From NCBI GenBank assembly GCA_019408975.1, contig DXVA01000184.1, positions 1 through 6,093 of the forward strand: 6,093 nucleotides of DNA, read 5' to 3'. Shown here piece after piece: positions 1 through 3,912 of the stretch. Positions within the stretch are counted from its first letter, which is position 1. Each line of letters begins with the position of its first letter. A program made the translations under genes and the position numbers. The DNA comes from Lentisphaeria bacterium. Lineage in GTDB: Bacteria; Verrucomicrobiota; Lentisphaeria; Victivallales; UBA1829. Below the pieces are notes generated by a model that was not told the origin of the DNA, did no database searches, and saw nothing but the letters and a program-made list of their open reading frames with translations.

Positions 1-86
1 CGCCGGAGCAATTTTTTAAGATGTCAAACGTGTCCGGCGGAGACAACCTGCCCTCATGCTCCTGCACTCAAGGCACGCCATTCCCG

Positions 87-713
87 TCATTTCCAGTTGA
101 TGAAAGGAACAAAACCGCTTCTGGAAATATTGATCAATCCGATCTGGATGCAGTCCGCCGTCGTGTGGTTGACCAGCCCGAACTGGATGCCGCCGCTTTT
201 TTCAGTCATATTGGCGATCCCAAGCTGAAACGCATCTTCGGATTTGTTCGTGATGTAATTGAAAATTCCGGTCTGCAATCCCGTGATGTCTTTTGACCGG
301 TTCACAATGCCGAGCTGCCAGCCGTTGACATTCTGCGCCTGATTGCCGATCAGCGCCATCTGCATACCGTTCATATTGCTCTCGTTCAGCATCAGGCTGA
401 GTTGAAGCCCGTTGCAGAGCATTGCGTCACCGTAGGTCGAGACAGAAATCCCGTTGATCACGGAATTCTTATTGTTCTCAATGAAATACGCACAATGAAT
501 TCCGTAGAAATCGGTATCCGGCATCGGCCCCATGAGAGAAATCCCGATCCACTCCTCACGCCCGTTCTTATCCGAAGACACGACCGGCGCCGCAAGCCGT
601 ATGACCGGCGGCATCCGGATATATTTTTCCACGTCCTGTTCGAGTGAATCCGCATGAGTCTGCATAAAAAGCAGAGCGATCCCCGCAACGGCAAGCCATG
701 TCAGTTTTTTCAT
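87..713 (-). CDS. Secreted repeat protein, LA_2272-type surface repeat family (208 aa)
   Basis: This is a small exported protein of unknown biochemical role. Residues 1-21 form a signal peptide: KK, then a hydrophobic core (LAVAGIALLF), then a likely cut after THA. From about residue 87 to 196 it consists of 7-8 degenerate repeats with a 13-17 residue period and the core pattern NGxQxGIxN, for example NGLQLSLML, NGWQLGIVN, TGLQTGIFN, GIQFGLVN and CIQIGLIN. It ends in GFVPFINWK, a GF-P-F type ending that I associate with LA_2272-like surface repeat proteins. The alternating pattern suggests stacked beta-strands (solenoid or outer-membrane-associated), which is inference. The start is fixed by AGGAGGAG seven bases upstream. 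It lies 23 nt after the permease stop on the same strand, so it is probably the second gene of that operon. The repeat family call rests on pattern memory; the signal peptide and repeats are directly visible. Confidence 0.8.
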   Translation of the reverse strand: MKKLTWLAVAGIALLFMQTHADSLEQDVEKYIRMPPVIRLAAPVVSSDKNGREEWIGISLMGPMPDTDFYGIHCAYFIENNKNSVINGISVSTYGDAMLCNGLQLSLMLNESNMNGMQMALIGNQAQNVNGWQLGIVNRSKDITGLQTGIFNYITNKSEDAFQLGIANMTEKSGGIQFGLVNHTTADCIQIGLINISRSGFVPFINWK

Positions 714-720
714 GATTTTT

Positions 721-728
721 CTCCTCCT
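721..728 (-). promoter_or_regulatory. Strong Shine-Dalgarno of the repeat-protein gene
   Basis: The minus strand reads AGGAGGAG, followed by a 7-base spacer and ATG at 713. It fills most of the 23-nt gap behind the permease gene, so the downstream gene has its own strong ribosome entry while probably sharing the permease transcript. Confidence 0.8.
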
Positions 729-736
729 GGATTTAT

Positions 737-2170
737 TTACGAATTATTTGACGGTTGTTTTTCTTTTTTCATCCTGCACTCCTGATAATAATGCAGCAGC
801 TGCGGCAGGATGATGAACGTCAGCATTCCGCATGTCAGGAACAGAAGATACAGAACCGTTTTCAGCGCGCCCTCGCTGCGGATGCTCTGCGGCGGGATGA
901 ACCCCATCGTCATGGAAAGCACCGAAGTCAGGAAACCGAGCCCTGCGACAATCCACATGCCCGGCTTGCCGCAGGGAACGGAGTAAGGGCGCGGCGTGTC
1001 CGGCTGGGAATACCGGAGACGGATCGCGGCGGAAAACATGAACATATACATGATCATATAGAGCTGCGCGGAAAGCGCCATCATGACCCAGAATGCGCCG
1101 CTGATCGTCGGCATGAAGAAAATCACCAGCCCGATCACCGTCGTAATCAGCGCCTGAAGCATCAGAATCGGAACCGGAATGCCGTATTTGTTGCGCCTCT
1201 GCCAGAACTCCGGCAGATACCCTTCCCGCGCGACCTGAAGCAGCCCTCTGGACGGACCGAGCGTCCATGTGATGATCGTGGTCAGAGCCCCCCAGATCAG
1301 GAACACGCACATGACAGGCGTCATCCAGCGGATTCCCATGGAGGTGAACATCTGATCAAACGCCTCCGCCGCACCCGATGCCATGCTCAGGCGTCCCGGC
1401 GGGACAATCAGCGAAATGGAGAGCGAGCCCGCAATGCTCAAAAAGATGATGATGATGGAAGAGATCAGAATCGCTTTCGGGAAGTTCTTCTGCGGGTTGT
1501 CCACGTCCGTGACATGCACCGCCGGCATATCGATTCCGGCAATCGCGACCATCATCCCGGCGAGAAGCATCCACTGTGTCAGGTTGTTCAGTTCCGGGAG
1601 CACCGCTTTGGGCGTAAACGGAATCGCGGGAGCATGTCCGCCGAAAAGATAAAGCGCGGCAAGCAGGATGATCGCCGCCGTCGGAATGATCGTTCCGAAA
1701 ATCGCCCCGATACTGCTCAGAATCGCATAAAGTCTGATGCCGCGGAAATTCAGGATCGTGCATCCCCACATGACTGCCGCCAGAGTCAGAAAGACAAACC
1801 ACCGGTTCGTGGCAAGTTCCGGTTTGAAAATATAGGCGAGCGTCGTAGCGACGAACGTCAGGACCGTGGCATACCACGGCAGGCTGTTCAGCCACTGCAT
1901 GCAGACGGCGACAAATCCCCACTTCGCCCCGAACGCCTCTTTCACCCAGAGATACATTCCGCCGTCCTTCGGCCATGCCGCCGCCAGCTCCGCAGAGACA
2001 AGCGCCGTCGGAATGAAGAAGCAGATGGAAGCCGCCGTGATGTAGAAAATGATTGCATAGCCATATTCGGCCTGTTCCGGAAAATTTACGATGGACAAGA
2101 CTGCGGCAATATTCAGCATCGACAGCGTGAATACGCCCATTTTACTACTGCTTTTAGAAAATACCGACAT
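737..2170 (-). CDS. APC-superfamily amino-acid permease, glutamate/GABA antiporter-like (477 aa)
   Basis: This is an inner-membrane amino-acid transporter of the APC fold with about 12 hydrophobic segments (roughly residues 13-33, 38-62, 84-115, 122-140, 146-177, 197-218, 233-257, 281-303, 332-353, 357-384, 404-425 and 435-460). Family marks are AAAWPKDGGMYLWVKEAFG at 63-81 with the following W-rich helix, AGIDMPAVHVTDVDNPQKNF at 211-230, and GPSRGLLQVAREGYLPEFW at 305-323. These match the GadC/YjeM-like branch that exchanges glutamate or other amino acids; the substrate is inferred. The tail after the last helix is only about 17 residues (KKEKQPSNNS end), so the C-terminal plug of E. coli GadC appears to be absent. 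The start is set at 2170: the frame stays open to 2374, but that extension has no ribosome site and no family similarity, while 2170 follows a G-run and begins just before the first helix. It is divergent from the pseudopilin gene and is followed by the repeat-protein gene. Confidence 0.9.
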   Translation of the reverse strand: MSVFSKSSSKMGVFTLSMLNIAAVLSIVNFPEQAEYGYAIIFYITAASICFFIPTALVSAELAAAWPKDGGMYLWVKEAFGAKWGFVAVCMQWLNSLPWYATVLTFVATTLAYIFKPELATNRWFVFLTLAAVMWGCTILNFRGIRLYAILSSIGAIFGTIIPTAAIILLAALYLFGGHAPAIPFTPKAVLPELNNLTQWMLLAGMMVAIAGIDMPAVHVTDVDNPQKNFPKAILISSIIIIFLSIAGSLSISLIVPPGRLSMASGAAEAFDQMFTSMGIRWMTPVMCVFLIWGALTTIITWTLGPSRGLLQVAREGYLPEFWQRRNKYGIPVPILMLQALITTVIGLVIFFMPTISGAFWVMMALSAQLYMIMYMFMFSAAIRLRYSQPDTPRPYSVPCGKPGMWIVAGLGFLTSVLSMTMGFIPPQSIRSEGALKTVLYLLFLTCGMLTFIILPQLLHYYQECRMKKEKQPSNNS

Positions 2171-2175
2171 ATTGA

Positions 2176-2181
2176 CCCCCC
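2176..2181 (-). promoter_or_regulatory. G-run ribosome binding site deciding the permease start
   Basis: The minus strand reads GGGGGG, then a 5-base spacer, then ATG at 2170. It is not a classical AGGAGG but can pair with the CCUCC anti-SD through a G-U wobble. It supports 2170 over the in-frame ATG at 2374, which has only GCGGTATTA in front of it. Confidence 0.5.
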
Positions 2182-2204
2182 AATCGTTATGCTGGTTGTT
2201 TTGT

Positions 2205-2233
2205 AAGCTACACCCCCTTCCCGGAAAATGCAA
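2205..2233 (-). promoter_or_regulatory. Weak candidate promoter for the permease operon
   Basis: On the minus strand TTGCAT (2233-2228) and TAGCTT (2210-2205) are separated by 17 bases. This would start RNA near 2198 and give a leader of about 28 nt. Each hexamer matches only 3 of 6 sigma-70 consensus positions, so the spacing is the main argument. The true promoter could lie further upstream, in the AT-rich 2300-2390 stretch. Confidence 0.22.
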
Positions 2234-2321
2234 GCCCTTTTGGAGTTTTTGATATTGAATTGTTTCAAATTTTCCCCCATGCTCCGCAATAGAACAGCCT
2301 CCATCGAAAAAATCAGGAAAA

Positions 2322-2342
2322 TAATTAGATATTTCTAAATTA
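2322..2342. promoter_or_regulatory. AT-rich dyad, possible operator (permease side)
   Basis: TAATTAG, a 6-base spacer (atattt), then CTAAATTA. The left arm and the TTAG-N6-CTAA core are identical to the dyad at 2430-2449, with one extra A in the right arm. It lies about 150 nt upstream of the permease start. It may be a binding site for a dimeric regulator; chance similarity in AT-rich DNA is the main alternative. Confidence 0.35.
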
Positions 2343-2395
2343 TCTGCTTGACTTCCTTGATAATGCTTATACATTAATACCGCAAAAAATCAAAA

Positions 2396-2419
2396 CCAGA
2401 CATACGGTCTGGATTTTTT
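2396..2419. terminator. Hairpin with flanking A- and T-tracts, bidirectional terminator-like
   Basis: CCAGAC (2396-2401), loop atacg, GTCTGG (2407-2412), then a six-T run at 2414-2419. To the left lie A-tracts (2384-2389 and 2392-2395), so the minus strand also reads stem plus T-rich tail. It sits between two divergent gene starts, where no visible gene ends. It may insulate the two units, act as a leader attenuator for one of them, or be a relic of an older gene end. Confidence 0.6.
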
Positions 2420-2429
2420 CAAAACAGAG

Positions 2430-2449
2430 TAATTAGTTTAACCTAATTA
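2430..2449. promoter_or_regulatory. 20-bp near-perfect palindrome, possible operator (pseudopilin side)
   Basis: TAATTAGtttaacCTAATTA has a perfect 7-bp inverted repeat around a 6-base centre. Counting the central TTAA, 9 of 10 base pairs are symmetric. It ends 15 nt before the ribosome site of the pseudopilin gene, where a repressor would block transcription. No good -35/-10 pair was recognised around it. The regulator is unknown. Confidence 0.45.
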
Positions 2450-2464
2450 ATTTATTCAAACAAT

Positions 2465-2470
2465 AAGGAG
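2465..2470 (+). promoter_or_regulatory. Shine-Dalgarno of the pseudopilin-like gene
   Basis: AAGGAG lies 9 bases before the ATG at 2480. It confirms the start that places the FTLIELL segment at residue 14. Confidence 0.7.
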
Positions 2471-2479
2471 ATCAGAATT

Positions 2480-3361
2480 ATGAAACGTGCAGCTTCTCCG
2501 AGTTGCAATAGAGCGGATTTCACCTTGATAGAGCTCCTGGTCGTTGTAGCGATCATCGCCATTCTGGCGGGAATGCTGATGCCGGCATTGAGCGGTGCAA
2601 AGGCACGAGCCGTGTCCATCTCGTGCACCTCAAGACTGAAACAGATCGGAACAGCGGATTCGTTCTATCAGAGTGACTACGGGTATTTCTGCCCGATGAG
2701 CCACGGCATGAGTCCGGGAATGACTCCATCTGCAGATGGTATTTTCCGAACATGGTTTGGGGCAGGATCTCCCTCCAGCGGTTTTGATTACACGCAGGAT
2801 GGATATTTATCCGCCTATCTGAAAAAGGTTGGACAGGATGCAAAAATGCAAACTCAAAGAACAACCAACATATTCTTCTGCCCTGATTCCTCCATAGAAA
2901 AACTTATGCTTCTCAAAGGTAATGATATTACAAATGCTTCTGGAAGTGGTTATGGTGCCAATTCTTCATTGCATGGATGGGTTGTCGGCTTCTCTATGGG
3001 AGGAATGTCTGTAAATTCTCCAATGGTCAAAGCAGGGAAAGTAAAAAGACCTTCTTCGCTTGTCAGTTTTGGTGATTCAGCAGGAAAGTCAATGTCTGCC
3101 GGAGCTATTTCAAGCAGTGATGTCATTTTACTTCATTTAATTGATAATTGCCAGACTTGTTTCCGCCATAGCAGTAAATCAGCCAATATAGCTTGGGCAG
3201 ACGGTCATGTTTCCAATGAAAAGCCCGCCTACATCGGAGTCAGTTCCAGTGATTCCGGTCGTCTTGCATACAATATCGGAGGGCTTGATCCATTTGATGG
3301 AGAGACCAATACCTCCAAATCATTTGCAGTGGATTATGAAGAAAATAAAGACAACAATTAA
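2480..3361 (+). CDS. Pseudopilin-like protein with prepilin N-terminus and H-Xn-DG motif (293 aa)
   Basis: This is a membrane-anchored, probably type II secretion or type IV pilus-like protein. A 13-residue leader is followed by the class III prepilin segment FTLIELLVVVAIIAILAGML (14-33), with Glu at position 5 of the mature form (E18). The residue before the expected cut is Asp13, not the usual Gly. Next come features of the DUF1559-like PVC family: C49 with RLKQ (52-55), FFCP (132-135), FGDS (197-200) and a C-terminal RH...ANIAWADGHV (229-243). In the last, H230 is separated from D241-G242 by ten residues rather than nine. Such proteins occur in very many copies in Lentisphaerae and Planctomycetes; individual functions are mostly unknown. 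It is followed after 21 nt by a small anchored protein, probably in one operon. The second half, from about 2850, is clearly more AT-rich than the first half. Confidence 0.9.
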   Translation: MKRAASPSCNRADFTLIELLVVVAIIAILAGMLMPALSGAKARAVSISCTSRLKQIGTADSFYQSDYGYFCPMSHGMSPGMTPSADGIFRTWFGAGSPSSGFDYTQDGYLSAYLKKVGQDAKMQTQRTTNIFFCPDSSIEKLMLLKGNDITNASGSGYGANSSLHGWVVGFSMGGMSVNSPMVKAGKVKRPSSLVSFGDSAGKSMSAGAISSSDVILLHLIDNCQTCFRHSSKSANIAWADGHVSNEKPAYIGVSSSDSGRLAYNIGGLDPFDGETNTSKSFAVDYEENKDNN

Positions 3362-3382
3362 TCATTGAAAGGAATACGAATA

Positions 3383-3832
3383 ATGAAGTGGAAAGTAATT
3401 GTTCCAATCTTCTTGATGGGCGCTGGATTCGTCGTATGGGCAAATTTGGGCAAGGAAGATAATTCGAAGTACATCGTTAGAGAAACTGAAGTGCAAACTG
3501 CAAAGCAACCTGAACTGAAAAAAGTAGTCAGAGCAACTCTTGACCTGCACAAAAAGAAAAAAAAGAAAACTTTGGAATGTATCTTTGCAGTAACTCCTCA
3601 GGAACGTGCTATCATGCGGGAAATTAACGGCAGTGACCCGCTCAGGGAAAGTCTGGAAGTTCTCGACAAGCATTCCGCTTCATTAAACTTGAATGACATG
3701 CAGTATCTGCAACTTGCGCAGAAACAGAACTGCTACCGCGTAATCGCAAAATCCGCCGATGAGACACAGGTATGCTTTTCTCTCCGCAAGTCCAAATCCG
3801 GATATAAAATCGTGAGCATCGCGGAACTTTAA
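3383..3832 (+). CDS. Small signal-anchored protein of unknown function (149 aa)
   Basis: I do not recognise a family. Residues 4-20 (KVIVPIFLMGAGFVVWA) form a single hydrophobic segment. It could be a signal anchor or a cleaved signal peptide (VWA then N21), so the rest probably lies outside the cytoplasm. A charged linker follows, with six lysines at 57-62. After it comes a compact domain, about 63-149, with a helical middle (DPLRESLEVLDKHSASL) and a likely beta-rich end (CYRVIAK, QVCFSLRK, YKIVSIAEL). Cysteines are at 66, 117 and 131. The start at 3383 is preferred because AAAGGAA lies 8 bases before it; a TTG at 3365 in the same frame would put that ribosome site inside the gene. It lies 21 nt behind the pseudopilin gene, so the two are likely co-transcribed. 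The lysine codons form an A-rich tract containing an in-frame A-AAA-AAG heptamer. Confidence 0.75.
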   Translation: MKWKVIVPIFLMGAGFVVWANLGKEDNSKYIVRETEVQTAKQPELKKVVRATLDLHKKKKKKTLECIFAVTPQERAIMREINGSDPLRESLEVLDKHSASLNLNDMQYLQLAQKQNCYRVIAKSADETQVCFSLRKSKSGYKIVSIAEL

Positions 3833-3847
3833 TTCATATTTCAACAG

Positions 3848-3878
3848 TGCGGCATCTTCAGGTGCCGCATTCTTTTTT
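3848..3878 (+). terminator. Intrinsic terminator after the small anchored protein gene
   Basis: TGCGGCA (3848-3854), an 8-base loop tcttcagg, TGCCGCA (3863-3869), then TTC and six T (3873-3878). It is a perfect 7-bp GC-rich stem with a U-tract, 15 nt after the stop at 3832. It also lies only 34 nt before the start of the chelatase gene, so it may act as a leaky or regulated terminator for that gene. Confidence 0.85.
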
Positions 3879-3896
3879 CAACAAATAAAGTCCTTT

Positions 3897-3905
3897 GGAG
3901 GAGGA
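3897..3905 (+). promoter_or_regulatory. Strong Shine-Dalgarno of the chelatase gene
   Basis: GGAGGAGGA followed by 7 bases and ATG at 3913. It fixes the start and therefore the N-terminal membrane anchor of the chelatase. Confidence 0.85.
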
Positions 3906-3912
3906 CAGCTTC

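Noticed and set aside
45..78. Possible terminator behind the repeat-protein gene (TGCC...GGCA arms)
   Set aside because: The stem is short with a wobble pair and a 15-nt loop, and no T-run follows on the minus strand.
21..296. 91-codon plus-strand frame at the left edge
   Set aside because: It overlaps the minus-strand repeat-protein gene almost entirely, its translation is featureless, and no ribosome site precedes it.
755..2206. 483-codon open frame on the plus strand opposite the permease
   Set aside because: The translation is rich in Arg, His, Asp and Gln with no domain pattern, as expected for the reverse complement of a membrane-protein gene. It also lacks a ribosome site.
2171..2374. 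N-terminal extension of the permease to an ATG at 2374
   Set aside because: There is no ribosome site before 2374 and the added 68 residues are polar and unlike APC transporters. The start at 2170 has a G-run site and leads straight into the first helix.
3365..3382. TTG start at 3365 for the small anchored protein
   Set aside because: The only ribosome site (AAAGGAA, 3368-3374) would lie inside the gene. The ATG at 3383 is correctly spaced and starts directly with the signal segment.
3841..3912. Metal or cobalamin riboswitch in front of the chelatase gene
   Set aside because: The gap is too short and contains only a simple hairpin with a U-tract. None of the conserved riboswitch boxes is visible.
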